Source: Penicillus capitatus (lineage: Eukaryota; Chlorophyta). Taken from it: a stretch of DNA of 64,000 bases. The position numbers and the translations under genes are program-made. The stretch lies in NCBI GenBank assembly GCA_965649825.1, contig OZ287695.1, positions 372,001 through 436,000 of the forward strand. Direction: 5' to 3'. Below the pieces are notes generated by a model. The model worked only from the letters and a program-made list of their open reading frames with translations, had not been told where the DNA came from and made no database searches. Positions 1 to 14,030 of the stretch are shown here, one piece after another (the stretch's first letter is position 1; each line of letters begins with the position of its first letter).

Positions 1-59
1 GCGACAGATATCGACGTCATCGCGTTTGTGCGTGCGATATGATATCAGCTAGAACAGAA

Positions 60-3000
60 GTGCTATCGCACCATCTCCAGTCACATCACTGCCACAACTG
101 AGATATTACGTTTGAAACCTCGTCTTCGAAGGACGTCTTTAAACGGCGCTCAGGATACGATGCGACTGCCAGCTGTGGTTCGTTGCGTGTTTCCTCGCCG
201 TCGAGAAGAAGAGAAAAAAAAGTCTCCAGGCGCGGCCCCATTCCCTGTCACGGTCGGCATCTAGTGTCAGTCTAGTAAGGTCTCTTCGCCTTCATGTAAT
301 CTGTGTTCGATAGGTTTGTCTGAAGAGACATTGGCAGAGAAGTAGTATCGGGCTGATGTGACATCTGTTTCTCAATATACACAGCGGATGCTTGTCGAGA
401 GGCGTCGCAGCGACATCGCGTATCGTCGGAAGCATCGAGATCGAGTCCCACCAAAAAGATTTAAAACTTCAATCTTTCCCACATAAAAACCGAAGAACCA
501 TCAAAGGTCATACGGTGTGTGTTAAGGATGTTGTCCATCAATCAGATCTTGTGTTTAGCAAAGCAACAACGACAGACACGCAACTCTAGTGACTGCTGCG
601 CGATCAACAAGAAAAAAGAACGATCTAAACCGATGACCTTCCGGGCTGAGACGCTTTTCGTGGTTCGAAAAGCACAAAAAAAAACTGTTAACCCATTCCG
701 TCGGCTTCTGAACAAAAAGGAGCTGTCGAGACAGAATCTTTACGCTTTCTCAGAATCGGGAAGCGTTTCATGGCTTCAGCAGATCCTGGAGTTCTGTTTT
801 AGTTTGTTCCGTACACACATCGACGTGTGTACAGATAACGTCGTACGGTTTCTTGCCGTCGTCATTTTCGATTGTCTTGAGTTTCGTTCCCATCGAAGTA
901 TACACTAACGCCTACCGACACAGTTGTTATCGATCACGCCACCGAGTCAAGAACGCGGCTCACCTCGACCGACTCAATTTTTCCAAAGGATGCACCATAG
1001 TGCATCGCTGTGCTTCCCCCATTGTCCTTGGCGTCAACGATTGCACCGCTGTCCAGGAGAGTCTAAGGAAAACATCAATGCGGACTCTCCGAGTGCACGT
1101 CTTACTTCAATGATGTCTTCATTTCCTCGGGTTGTGGCATACATGAGAGGCGTCGTATCGTGTGGCGCCAGCCTATACTCAACATTGGCTCCACGTTTTA
1201 GCAGGAACTACAAAGTTCCACTGGATTAGAGAACGCAGAGGCTGTCACTGACAGACTTTGAGTGCTTTTCTGGAAATCTGATCTATTGCCTCGTAGAGAG
1301 CAGTTTCCCCAGCTCCATCCGGTTGGTCGATTTGCGCTCCGTTATCGAGAAGAAGCTTCGAACAGAGACAGATGGTCAGGGGAGGAGGACTGGCAGCAAC
1401 ACTGGCCTACTTCGACGATGTCCACATTATTGTTTCGTGTTGCTATGTGAAGGGCTGTATCTCCCGTCTGGGTTGGTTTCGTCGGATCGGCGCCGTTTTG
1501 CAGGAGAAACTGCACGTCACGTCTTCAATGACAACGAGTTGGCTCAGCTGTTTGGACTTACCTTCACAATGGCAGAGCTGTCGTCTTTGACGGCAACGTG
1601 AAGCACGTTCATTCCTCTGCGGTTCAAAGCAGATGTGTCCGCTCCTTTGTTGACGAGAACCTTCAAAGCACCCATTCATCAGAAGCATCGAAACAGATAC
1701 CGCCCTGACTTTGACAATCTCTGTGTATTCGTATTTGACTGCTGCATGAAGAGCAGTGTCAGCTGTTCTGTCGGCGATGTTGACATCTGCTCCGGCATCG
1801 ATGAATGCCTGCGGGCGAACAGCCTTCCGATAGGAAACTCAAGATAACAGTACAGGTATTACCTTTACAATCTCCAGATTGTTGTTCTCGACGGCAACGT
1901 GGATTGCTGACTTGTGATCGGCGTCAAAAGTGTCAACGTTGGCGTGGGCTGCAATGAGAATCTTCGAAGAGCAAGTGCATTAGAGCGAATGGCAGCTGAA
2001 GGAGGACTTACTGATACGATCTCTGTTTTTCCTAGTTCAGTTGCGATGAAGAGTGCCGTTTTTGAATCGACAGCTGTGTCCATATTGATATTACTGCTGA
2101 CGAGTGCCTTTAAACAATGATCGTCAGGCAGAAACTGAAAATAGGCTTGTCAGCTATACCTTTGCCATCTCAACGTATCCATTCTCCACTGCGATGTGGA
2201 GCGGGGGCTGCTGCTTGTCGTTTTTGCCAAGATTAGCATCTGCCTTAGCTTGGATGAGCATCTGTGGACAACAACTGTCGGCACACAGGCGATGAAGAAG
2301 TGTCACGCGCCTTCACGATCTCGAGGTTATTCTGTTGCACTGCAATGAGGAGAGGCGTCTTATCATCGACGATAGTATTCACTTCGACACCATTCAAGAT
2401 GAGCAACTGCAAACCAATCGTTGCCGAATCAGTAAGCGGCAATACATATGAAGGTTTACTTTTGTGATATCTGGGTATTTCTTTTCGACTGCCGTGTGGA
2501 GAACGGTCCAACCTGTTTCGCTGGGAATATTAACATCTGCTTTGGCTGCGATGAGTTCCTGCGATCGACGTTTATCAGATCAAGGACTGGAGACATGACA
2601 TGGTCTCACCGTTGCGATCTCTGTGTATCCCGTCTCAACTGCGGCGAAGAGTGCCGTTCTTCCATCGACGATTTCATTCAAATCAACTCCGCGCTCGATC
2701 ATTTTCTGAAACAACACAAAGTCGAGCCAGAAACTCAAACGAAATCTGTCTCACCACTACAAGTCCCTTGGATCCCTTCAGAACGGCGTCGTAGAAGAGC
2801 GATTTTCCCTCACCGGGGACAGTCACATCAGCCCCCTCTTCGACGAGGTACTTCACGAAAACAAAAGCCGTTAAAACATGGATACAGAGACATTGCCGGT
2901 ACTTCTGCAATCACTGTCTGATCTGTTTCACATGCAAGCTGTAGAGGTGTTTTCCCGGCACCAGGAGCGTTGATATCAGCCTTGTTTTTGATGAGAGTCT

Positions 3001-3480
3001 ATGCAGCGCTCATGGTGAACAGGTTTGTCTGTTTCTGGCACACCTTTGTTATTCCGACGAACTTTCCCATCACCGCTTCGTGCAGTGCCGTCTTTCCGTT
3101 GTTGGCGGGAATATTCAGATCAGCATTCACATCGATGAGGGCCTGTAGCACAGCACGTCGCGATCGGATTTCTGTGACGGTCAAATTCGGAGTTACTGTT
3201 AGGGATGACGTGATGTTCTTCATCGCGGACACGTAAACAGATGTGCGTCCTTCAGCGTCGACACGGTTTACATCGGCGCCTCCATTTGCAAGAACCTGGA
3301 AACAACATTGATAGTCGAGATCAGAAATCAGGATATCAATCTGCAGCGCCGCTGCACAAGTATTACCCCTATGCTTTTTGTTGCCTCGTGGACGGTGGCC
3401 CAAAACATCAGCGTTGATTTGTCAGCAAGGCCGCCCGTCGTCAACTCTGCTTTGTTGAGAAAAGTATCGGGGTGCAGTTT
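60..3480. repeat. Segmental duplication, copy 1 (partner about 10615-14030)
   Basis: The 3' flank, cap and ankyrin array of gene A match those of gene B in the same order and orientation, including introns. The stretch around 3005-3100 is essentially identical to about 13545-13640. Similarity continues past the stop codon into non-coding DNA (60-767 against 10615-11289), so the duplication was genomic. Local indels exist between the copies. Similarity was judged by eye. Confidence 0.85.
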
Positions 3481-5244
3481 GTTTTGAAGAAGCTCATCAA
3501 CTGTAGCAGATTTGTCATCTTTGATAGCCGCGATTATCGCCTAGTGTTCAATGAAATTTATATGAGATGAAGAAAGTGGCTCTGGTTTACGATGTAACGA
3601 CCATCAGTTGAACCAAGAGAAGGAGTAGGCTCCGGCGAAGGGGTCTCGACGGGCAACGGTGGTGTCTCGGATTCAATTGGAGGCTCCGGCGAAGGGGTCT
3701 CGACGGGCAACGGTGGTGTCTCGGATTCAATTGGAGGCTCCGGCGAAGGGGTCTCGACGGGCAGCAGCGGTATCTCGGATTCAATTGGAGGCTCCGGCGA
3801 AGGGGTCTCGACGGGCAGAGGTGGTGTCTTGGAGACAATTGGAGGCTCTGGCGGAGGGGTCTCGACGGGCAGAGGTGGTGTCTTGGAGACAATTGGAGGC
3901 TCTGGCAGAGGGGTCTCGACAGGAGGTGGTGTCGCTGGCGGTTCCTCTTTTTTGGGACATTTCTACAGAGAACAGCGACACATGTAAGGATTTCGCATTC
4001 GAAACAAAATCCTGAGATGTAGCCAAGTTGTAACCCAGAATGGAAATGTGAGATGGCATAGAGCACATGACCTACCTTGCATTTTTCGCAGAGAAATGGA
4101 TCTGACGGGAGGGGTGATGGCTTCTCCTTTATCTTGCACTCGCTTGGTGGAGTCTTGCCAGCCATCGTCTCCAGAATCCAGTCTCTGTAGTACGAGATGC
4201 TCGTCAGAACATTACAATCCCTGTAATAAGGAAGGTAAGGATCATAAGATGTGACACCGACCAACAGATCCTCGCCGGGATATCCCTTGCCGACATCGCA
4301 TGGTCCATCTGCCACCACAACAGGACCTCCGTCCAGACCTTGAAGCACACGAGCACTAAGGTTCAGCTTGGTGTTCTGCCTCACACCTGTTTTATCATTT
4401 TCATCTTTTCCGCAAAAGCAGAGCCAGCCATCTCTGGGGACGTCCCCACTCTGGCTTCGACATCGCCCTTTCCAAGCCGGGTAAAGCGACAGGTAGCTTT
4501 GCGTCCCACAGATGTCCGATCTGCCGCCGCCGATTTCCCATCCAGGCATCAGCATGTCCTTTTCTCCGTAGACCATCCCTCTTCGAAACAGCCTTGGCGT
4601 TTCCAGGTGTGCCGCTTTGTCAAGTTTGAGCATGGCCAGGTCGGAGCCTCTCTTTACGTTCCCCGTCCAGCCACTGTGGATGTAGGCGTCTTTAACGTGG
4701 AATCTCTGTCGCCGAACACAGCGGATTCGACCGCGGCGTCTCGCCTGCGACGACGGCTTACCTTCTTGGAGGACGTCGTGTTGATATGGTAGATCCCGCA
4801 GTACACCGTCGGGTAGCACCCGACTGAACCCTCGTGGTTCGGGTCGACGCAGTGCGCCGCCGTCAGGACCCATCGTTTGTTAACGAGTGTGGCCGTGCAC
4901 TCGTGGTTTCGGCTTCCGGCCAGTCGCAAACTGCATAGGTACGGAAATCTTCCTGGTGAACCTTCAATCCTGTGGCACAGCCCGTTCTCGTCGTCGGTCA
5001 CATCGCCACTCAACGGCGCGGAGATTTTCTCGTCTCCGTTCGAGATGAGCGAAAGGAACCCGTCGCGGCGGCCGAACCCTGGACAAAGCAGCGTTAGGGT
5101 TGACGGCAGGATGCCTTCGACGGCACCTGAACTGGCGAATGTTGGGCTCGGGCCACAGAGCAAAACGCAGAGCAGCAGAATCGAAAACGCATGGTCCTTT
5201 TTCTTGAGACAGCACGGCCCGAACAAACGCACGTGTTCAAGCAT
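768..5244 (-). CDS. Gene A: signal peptide - inactive trypsin-like domain - Pro-rich linker - ankyrin array (multi-exon)
   Basis: Reading down the minus strand, the chosen start MLEHVRLF (5244) is followed by a hydrophobic run FSILLLCVLLCGPSPTFAS, a plausible signal peptide. The S1 protease domain spans about 4960-4085: GRFPYLCSLR, LTAAHC (catalytic His) and GSDLAMLKL (catalytic Asp). At the catalytic Ser, GDSGGP is replaced by GLDGGP, so Ser is Asp. After LCEKC comes a linker built of an 18-residue proline-rich repeat (ETPSPEPPIESETPPLPV). About 16 ankyrin repeats follow, most on their own 33-residue exon ending in IVK or similar before a GT donor. The last exon (about 905-768) gives a cap with DVICTHVDVCTEQTK and ends ELQDLLKP. 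The exon chain was inferred by eye from splice sites and homology to B and E. A secreted pseudoprotease with ankyrin repeats is the inference; substrate unknown. Confidence 0.8.
3617..3930 (-). repeat. 54-bp tandem repeat coding the Pro-rich linker of gene A
   Basis: About six degenerate copies of a 54-bp unit encode 18 residues each, such as PPLPVETPSPEPPIESET. The unit is a multiple of three, so copy number can change without breaking the frame. Genes B and E have a different, Lys/Pro-rich linker at the same place, so this expansion is specific to A. A plus-strand ORF across it is a shadow. Confidence 0.85.
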
Positions 5245-5269
5245 GACTGCCTCGAGCAGCAAAACACTC

Positions 5270-6050
5270 GAATTTGAAAAGCGCCTATCAAGCGATCATT
5301 TGTACTCCGTTTCTATTTTCGCCATTTCAAACTTGAGGACAACGTTCTCTTCTGCCGCAGATTTATGCAGTAACCTTTGCGATGTCGATCGACTGCCAGA
5401 GAATCCCACGTTAAGGCGCTGCATGCATCTTTTTAGCGGGATTGGCAGCATTAGATTCGTGTCGATCCCGTATCTCCGCTCTGCGCTGCAGCTTCGCAAC
5501 CGTCCGAGCTGCTGCTGCGGAGAGTAGCCTGAAGCGATTGACAAGACGTAAGGACCTAACGGAGACACCTTACGTGTCTTTAGTGTAGCCGCATGCACGC
5601 TTGATACCTTGTCGACGCGAATCTTTGGAACGTCTCTACGTGGCTATGGGGCGATGCCGGCGAGCATGATACGGAGAAACCATCTTGGGATGCGCGGGAT
5701 CGACGTTGGAAGCAGAAAACCTGTGTGTCATCATTGACGCGACAGCAACGTACGGCAATCAACCAAAGAGAGCTTGTGGTCAAGACAACACTCCCAGCTA
5801 CAGACACTGTCTGAACACTCGTAGTCGCAGACACCGTCTCTCTACAATAGAAGGCAACGTGGGAGTCGGAGGAGAAGCGTCGTACACGTTTCAGGTTTCG
5901 TCGACTGGCCTGTAACAGGGGCGGCGGTTTGAAGAAGAAAGCAAGAATGATACTCCGTCGGGATCTGGAGACGGCCCAACGCGTCACCACTCAACTTGCG
6001 TTTTGCACAGGCCCGAATAGGAGCGCTCTGAACATTCGAGTCAAAGGTCA
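5270..6050. other. 5' flank of gene A, no gene recognised
   Basis: Several overlapping short ORFs occur on both strands, but none shows a recognisable domain, a conserved start or a splice pattern. The part next to 5244 presumably holds the gene A promoter; no defined element was identified. Confidence 0.4.
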
Positions 6051-6179
6051 ACCTAAACTTGATACATGGGAAGCTCGTACTTAATGCAATGTATACAGAT
6101 CATGATGCAAGCGAGCTTTGGTAAGGCGAACAGAGGTCCTGAAGAAGCCTCGACAAGCAAAGTGGGGCGTATCAGCGAT

Positions 6180-7340
6180 GGAAGACAGTGAAGAGTAACC
6201 TGGAGAAGCTGCTGCCAGAGCAACGCGTCTTGGACCTTATGGACGCACTGAGAAGACGAAGAAAGACAAAGAGGATCCATTCTAAACTTCGCAGGGCGCT
6301 TCTGATCCACGGCTCAGATCTATCACATCGAAAAGAACATTACCAAGTGGAGACCAGTAGCGAACTCACACGTAGGTTCACGCATCTGAGGTCTCTGTGT
6401 GGCGCATGTCTGGAACGGACTTGGCGAACATGGCGATGGACGATCTAGAGAAGAGAGCCAAGAACGTGGTCGATTTCATTCTGTTCCGGGATACAGCAGT
6501 GCAATCCAATATTGCTTATTGGAGTACGTGGACATACTGACAGCGACATCGATGATCGCAGAGATCGTTTGCATAACCGACAAGAGGTGCTTGGTAAAAC
6601 GGTGTCGTTATTCGACAGGAGATGCAAGACTGCACTTTCCGCTTCCAACGGAAACAACAGTGTTTTGCGATAGTTGCGCTCAAGCGACAGGCGAAAGGAA
6701 CTTGCGATCCTGGAAGAAGCTAAAAGGGAAAGGAAGACGGAAATGAAGAGACGCAACGAGGAACGACGACAACTGCATACATTGCTAGAAAATTTAAAGC
6801 AGAAGGACAAGAGTAGTGGGCCGTGTTATCCGACAGCTTATTGTAGAATTTGACTTGTTACCACTCTTATGTCTTTGACCACAATTAGACAAGAAGCGGT
6901 CGATGCACGCAAGAATGAAAATTAATGGAAGACAAGTGAGGCACTGATAAACACGGGCGCAACAAAGAGTTCTTTACAAGACATGACTCTTGAGACGCTT
7001 TGGCCGAGGAGCACATAGGAGCCGTCCTAGCGGGAAGTCCTATTTAAGAATGGACAAAGAGAAACGATGAAAGGAAGAGTAAACATTCCTGTTTAAGTGG
7101 GAGGCAAGAGAATACAGATGAATACAGACCTATCGCAGGGACGGCAAGGGACATGTGATGATCATTGGTTTCAAGTTTCCAGAGGAGAACGGATGTCAGA
7201 TAAGCTGCAACTTAAAGTGGGTCATCCGGGAAATAAGAAACCGATCCAGTGCTACAGAGCAGAAACGCGTCACGCGCAGAAGCTGTATTTAACTGCCGGG
7301 TCCCAATTCGTCGACCGGCACAGAATTAAGCAGACTTAAC
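6180..7340 (+). pseudogene. Degenerate gag/protease remnant of an LTR-type retroelement
   Basis: Plus-strand frames can be followed through several frameshifts and stops. A charged helical stretch (EEAKRERKTEMKRRNEER, about 6700-6820) resembles a gag-like coiled region. At about 6905-6990, RMKINGRQVR followed in another frame by ALINTGATKS matches the retropepsin pattern (basic strand, then D-T-G-A) with Asp changed to Asn. Stops follow at once. No intact reverse transcriptase or integrase was found downstream. The call rests on the protease-like motif and overall decay. Confidence 0.45.
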
Positions 7341-7349
7341 CTGTTGGAA

Positions 7350-10300
7350 CAACTTTGATACCCCCTTCAGAGAAAACAACAGATTGTTGATCCATATGAA
7401 CGGAAAAAGTTGACGATGAGAGAAAACGCAAAGACTTTAACAGTTATGTGAGACGAAGTTCGTCTGACTCGGTTGATTGTTATTATTAACTTAATTCAGT
7501 TCTGTGAGACACCGAATGAACATCGGAATTCTAGGATGCTACAGTCGCATCATACGAAGTTACATGATGTGACAGTCGTGCTCGTGTAGTTAAGTATTAG
7601 CATGCTCTGTTTGGTAAGTACGATCCTCCCTCGACAGTTCTCGCGTTTCTTTGATTTCCGCTGGCACCCTTAGCCCATCCATCGAAGAACAACGCAATGG
7701 TATGGAAGCCCAGTGAATACTTCGCTTGCTGTATGCCATGCGCCAAAACGCGATCAGGTTTTACACGACTCGGGTATGATGGCCAAGACCGTCGGTCGAA
7801 AGAGTGAGAGGAAAGAACCGTGGGTCGAAGAAATAGATACCGTCGATTTCAACAGAACTCCAAACCTGTTAGATTCCAGAGAATATGCCATTCACAGCCT
7901 TATGAAACATCCCGTTCAAGCATATGTCCGATAATATTGTCACGATTTGTGCAATGTTAAAGCGTTGCTTACGAAGTATGAGGCCGTTTTGATTTGCGAA
8001 TGGAGATATATAAGGTATTGTGTACAATGTGTCGTGAAGGAGGTTACTTGGACCGTGCGACAGCTTTTCACTGATGAATGAAAAGACCACTCGCAACTAC
8101 GTCGTTTATTGTCGAGTTTAGTAGCATGTGACTGCTCGCTTAGGCGTTAATATAGATGGCCCTTGCGTTCACATTTAGCAAGGTCAGGTAGAATCCGTAA
8201 GGAAAAATGACCAAAGAGTAAACTCTGACAATCGACCCGTCGCAAAGCATGAGGCGCTTTGTTTCCAAGAAAATGCTTGATGCATTAAAGCTTAATAGTC
8301 CGCACAAAGACGAGGAAAAATACACGCCGACGTATGACCGAATTCGCCGAATTGATGGACCAGTTACGGTGACCTATGAAATCTTCAAGGTGTGAAAAGA
8401 TCGAACCTCAGTGCCTTTGTTGGTTCTGAGCGTTACACGAAAAAACTCTTGTATTAAAGAACAACTCAAAGAACAATCTGTTTACTGACATGTTAATGTC
8501 GATAATCAAGCGGATGATGACCTTTGCTAAACGTCGTTTGTCAGATGTTTCGATGCATCCCTCATGGTATGCATTGTTAGCGAGGCAGCATAAACCGTAA
8601 TAAGTTTTCCAGCGCATTCATCGCAAGTTAGCGAATATGTGTTAAGAAGAATCTCGCAAAAACGATTGAAACAACAAAACTGTAAGTCAATCTTCCTGTC
8701 AGAGGCAACGTCATTCCCATTCTTTTAAAGACGGTCTATCCGGACTTGGCAAAGTCAAGGATCATAGACGAGTCATCTAGATCATTAGGGGTTTATGCCG
8801 ATTGACAGATTTGGGAGTTTTGTTAGAGGGATACGATCGTGCCTGTAACAAATGAACAGACCCAAGGGAGGTCGCTTTTCGATCGGTATAAAAAAAGACT
8901 TGTCGGTTATCGTCTATGCGAATCCACATCATCGGCAGCGAACACTACTTTACGATTGGCTGTCTATCGTGCGCCTCCATGTAGTGCCGAAAATGCCGAT
9001 TGGAGGCCATGCGCCTTTGTCAAAATAGCGGTAAGGGAAGACGATGGGTTCTAACTTGACCACTTTCCTAGTGTGTCGACGATTGACAGAATAACCCTAT
9101 CAGACTTTGCATCCTTAACTTCTTTACTGAAAAGAGAGATAAAGGTCGGGATGGTTAGCTTTCGATGACAGAAGGGAACACTTGAGAGAAACGTCTGTTC
9201 CGCTATTTTTTACAAAAACGATGGAAATGCAGTACCCGACCCTTAAACCTGAAATTAAACTCAAACGAACCGATCAAAGTGCTTCTCGTTGTCAAAGGAA
9301 GTCAAATTGAGCGAAACTGACAAACCAGTAAACGCGTTCAGATGTTATCATTTCGGTTCTGTGTCAAAGGCCTACCTTTTACGACGTTTCGCATACGATT
9401 AGACTCGACATGCACGGCCGGTAACTTTAATCACCCATGTTTCTTCTTCTATGTATGCTTTTAGGTAGCATAGAACTTATTGACTGCTTGCTCTCTAGGT
9501 GGGAACTTTGAGAAACCAAAACAGAAACCCCGCACAACGACGCTGTTGGCATTGTTTGACGTTAGGACGTCAACGGGGTGCACGATGTGAACTTCATTCT
9601 CTGCGAAATGCACGTCCTCGAGATGGAGTCTTCGCATACAAACACCACTGTGGAATGTCCAATCCAATTCGCCATGTCGAAAAGAGCACAAAGAATAGCA
9701 TTATTCCTTCTGTTAACAGCTACGAAAACAAGCTACAGATCACACGTGGCGAGGCGACATCGAAATTGGACCTGCGATATTACACCGCAAGAAATGCAGA
9801 CCGGTAGAAGAAAACAAGAAGCACAGATGCACTGATTGGCCAGCCTAATCTGATAGGATCACACTCCTCCCTGTCTGAGTGATAATGTAATTTAGATGTT
9901 GTTAGGTGTGGGAATCATCACCATCATGTAATTCTATTTGTTTCAACTTTCAAGGGGATCGATTGTGATGGTCTAAGGCTTGGCCCTTCGACAAGCGACG
10001 CATATATACCCCTCCCAACTTAATAAAGCGTGCAAAGGACATGAGGAAAGGGTAATCCTCTTATTAAAAGAGAAGGCCAGGATCATTTGTCCTTCATCCT
10101 GGCACTATATATCGAGAAACAAAGCAGACTGCGCCTTTGATCTGAGCTATGAAAGATGCAGATCCCGACGCTGGTTTTAACGATAGTATTATTAATTTGA
10201 CTCGACAGTAAACTCGATGAGCGACGCAAGATGAACTGAGTCCGGAAACGCTGACGACAAAGAAGCATTTCGTCGTCTCCGCATTACGTTGAGGGACAAC

Positions 10301-10610
10301 TCCGTATGAAATACGGTGACGACGGCTTCGACGCAGGGGATGACGGAACAAAATAACTTGAGGACGACGCGTTTTGAGAACTACCCGTTGATGTGGCAGG
10401 ATAGTGTACAGGAGATGCGGGGTATCTCGTGCTTGACGCTTCGTGAAGAAATCACAGGAAGTGCTAAACAGCCAAAAGACAGTGACTGTTTTCGAGCGCG
10501 GCAACGACTACCAGAAGCAGATGATGTAACGGATGGCAACAAAAGAAACCTGGAGGCTGCTTCGTGCAATAGATCGTTCGCGTGTTTTCGTTCTCGACAT
10601 TCATCGCCGA
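7350..10610. other. AT-richer stretch, no gene supported
   Basis: Only short ORFs occur, none with a recognisable domain. The sequence looks like decayed repeat DNA between the retroelement remnant and the 3' flank of gene B. A long plus-strand ORF near 10530-10860 runs into the duplicated flank and is not preserved in the sister copy at 1-250, so it is not called. Confidence 0.4.
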
Positions 10611-10614
10611 ATAA

Positions 10615-13600
10615 AAGTGCTGTCGTACCATCTCCAGTCACATCACTGCTCACAACTGAGACACCGCGTTAGAAAGCTCGTCTTCGAAAGGCGTCTCCAA
10701 ACGGCGCTCAAGATACGATGCGACTGTCAGCTGTGGTTCGTTGCGTGTTTCCTCGCGGCCGAGAAGAAGAGAAAAACAAGCCTTCAGGCGCGGCCCCATG
10801 CTCCTATCACACGGTCGGCATCTAGTATCAGTCTAGTAAGAAATCTCTTCGCCTTCATATAATCTGTGTTCGATAGGTTTGTCCGAAGAGCCGTTTGCAG
10901 AGAAGTAGTATCGGGCTGATGTGACGTCTGTTGCTCAATATACACAGCAGATGCTTGTCGAGAGGCGTCGCAGCGACATCGCGTATCGTCGGAAGCATCG
11001 AGATCGAGTCCCACGAAAAAGATTTAAAACTTCAATCTTTCCCACATTAAAATCCGAAGAATCATCAAAGGTCATACGATGTGTTAAGGATGTTGTCCAT
11101 CAATCAGATCTTGTGTTTAGCAAAAACGTGAGACATGCAACTCTCGTGACAGTTGCGTGCTCAGCTTGAATAGAGCATGAATGATCCAGACAGGTCCTTT
11201 CGGCAAAGACAGCTTTCCGATCAAAAAAGTGTAAAGAATTAGCGGAACCATTCAGCTTGCCTCTGAACAAAAACGAAAATCTAAGATCGTTACGTTCTCC
11301 CAGGAACGAATGGTTTTATCTTCAAGAGTTCTGCGAGATCATCCCGAACTTTTTTCGCGCATGCCTCTTTCTGGCAGATAACTTTGTAAGGAGTATCTCC
11401 CTTTTTGTTCTCGATTATCTTAATCCTCTTTTCCGGTGCCGCTTTCTCCAGCAGCGTCTATAGAGGTAGTTATGATCAAGCCGAGTGATTGAGATTCGGC
11501 TCACCTTAGCAGCCTTGCGTTGTCCGTGACGAGCGGCATAATGAAGTGCAGTGTTACCGTTGCGGTCAACGGCGTCGACCTCCGCTCCGTGGGCGATGAG
11601 TATCTTAGAAAACAGACATCGATGCAGACAGCGTCTAAAAATTCGGATCGCACTTCAATCATCCTCTCATTTCCTTCTTCGGCGGCCAGCATAAGGGGCC
11701 TCTTTCCAATTCTCTTCATTCCGAACTCGATATCGGCTCCATGTTCCAGCAAGGCCTACATTGTCCCACTGCGCGAGAAACCTCAGCGATTGTTACTGGC
11801 ATACCTCCAGTGCAGGGCCGGAGTTCTGATCTGTTGCAACGCAGAGAGGAGATCGCCCTTTCTCATCGGGCTCGTCAATTTTTGCTCCTTTGTGGAGAAG
11901 TGCCTTCGAACATCGACCGTCAGAAAGGACCAGAAAAACGACACTGGCCTACTTCAATAATATTGACCCTTCCTCTTCGAGCCGCAAGGTGAAGTGCTGT
12001 ATCTTTCGTTTCAGTTCTTAGTTTTGGATCGGCGCCATTTTTGAGGAGAAACTGCACGTCGAATGAGTCTTCGCCTCTGCTTGGATAAACATACCTTTAC
12101 AATCTTACAGTTTTCGGTTTCGACGGCAATGTGCAGCGCGTTCATTCCATATCCATTCCAAGACTTGGTATCTGCTCCTTTCTCAACAAGAACCTTCAAA
12201 GCACTTGTCCGTCAGAAGCATTTGAAACGGATGTCATCCTCACCTCGACAATCTCTGCGAATTCGCCTTTTACGGCTGCGTGCAGAGCAGTGTTATCCGA
12301 TGTGTCGACGATGTTGACATCTGCTCCAGCATCGATGAATATCTGTGGTGGGCAGTCGTCAGATCAGAAACGCAGAATGAGATAGGTGGTACCATAACAA
12401 TATAGGTGAAGTTCTTCTCAGCTGCAAGGTGGAGGGCGGTCTTATGCTCAGCGTCGAATGTGTTGACGTCAGAGTCTGCTGCAATGAGAATCTTCAAATG
12501 TTAGAGGATTAGCCAGAATCACAATTGAAGCAGGATGTACCGATACAATTTTGGCGTTTCCTAGTTCAGTTGCGGTATAGAGTGGCGTCTTTCCATCCAA
12601 AGAGGTCGCATTCACACTTGCGTTACCTTCGATGAGTGCCTACAATCAAGTATCGTAAGCTACAAACTGAGGTTAATTATGTCATCCGCACTATGACAGT
12701 TTCAATATATCCCTTCTCCACTGCGATGTGAAGTGGGGTCTGTTGTTTGTCGTTGATATAGTAATCAACGGCTGCGTGCGCTTGGATAAGCATCTTCGAA
12801 CAATAACCATCAGCACGCAGTCTATGACGAAGTGTCATTTACCGTTGCAATCTCTGTGTGGCCCTCTTCCAAGGCAATAAGAAGAGGCGTTCGCTTGTCA
12901 ACTACAGCATTCACTTTGGCGCCGCTTTCAATAAGCAACTGCAAACCAATGACAGTCGGACCAGAAAGGAGTGATGTGTTCTGGTGCTCACTTTTGTAAT
13001 ATCTGGGTACTTCTTTTCAACTGCGATGTGGAGAACGGTCCAGCCTGTGGCGCTGGGAATATTAACATCGGCATTGGCTGCTATGAGATCCTGTATCGGC
13101 ATCAATTTGGATCAAGGATTCGAAACAAGACAGGGTCTCACCGTTGCGATCTCTGTGTATCCCATCTCAACTGCGGCAAAGAGTGGTGTTTTTCCATCGA
13201 CGATTTCATCCACATCAACGCCGTGCTTGATCATTTTCTTGAACAACAGAAAGTCGAGACAGAAACTCAAACGAAATCTGTCTCACCAATACGAGTGCCC
13301 TGGATCCCTTTAAAACGGCATCGTAGAAGAGTGATCTTCCCTCACCGGCGACAGTCACATTAGCCCCCTCTTCGACGAGGTACTTCGAAGAGACAAAAGC
13401 CGTTTCGGAAAATGGATGCAAACATTGCCGGTACTTCTGCGATCATTGTCTGATTTGTGTCCCATGCAAGCTGCAGAGGTGTTTTCCCGGCACCGGGGGC
13501 ATTGATATCAGCTTTGTTCTCAACGAGAGTCTATGCAGCGCTCATGGTGAACAGGTTTGTCTGTTTCTGGCACACCTTTGTTATTCCGACGAACTTCCCC

Positions 13601-14030
13601 ATCACCGCTTCGTGCAGTGCCGTCTTTCCGTTGTTGGCAGGAATATTCAGATCAGCATTCACATCGATGAGAGCCTGTATCGCAACACGTCGAGATCGGA
13701 TATCTGCAGAGGATCGAATTCGGAGTTACTGTCAGGGATGACGTGATGTTCTTCATCGCGGACAGGTAAACAGATGTGCGTCCTTCAGCGTCGACACGGT
13801 TTACATCGGCGCCTCTGTTTGCAAGAACCTGGAAACAACATCGATAATCGAGATCGTGAAGCATGATGTCAATCCGCAGCGCCGCTGCACAAGTATTACC
13901 CCTATGCTTTTTGTTGCCTCGTGGACGGTAGCCCAAAACATCAGCGTTGATTTGTCAGCAAGGCCGCCTGTCGTCAACTCTGTGTTGCTGAGAAGAGTAT
14001 TGGGGTTCAGACTGTTTTGAAGAACCCATA
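10615..14030. repeat. Segmental duplication, copy 2 (partner about 60-3480)
   Basis: This holds the cap, ankyrin array and 3' flank of gene B, matching gene A. The protease half of B (from about 14100 upward) instead resembles gene E much more closely than A, so the duplication ends or switches partner near the linker exon. Confidence 0.85.

Noticed and set aside
3659-4015. Plus-strand repetitive ORF (QLEAPAKGSRRA units)
   Set aside because: Antisense of the 54-bp linker repeat of gene A, whose minus-strand frame joins protease and ankyrin exons.
7713-9054. ORFs that might continue the retroelement as reverse transcriptase
   Set aside because: No catalytic Y-x-D-D or other RT motif could be seen on either strand, so they were left as unassigned DNA.
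10533-10862. 109-codon plus-strand ORF near the gene B 3' flank
   Set aside because: The homologous flank at 1-250 has stops in this frame, so it is not conserved.
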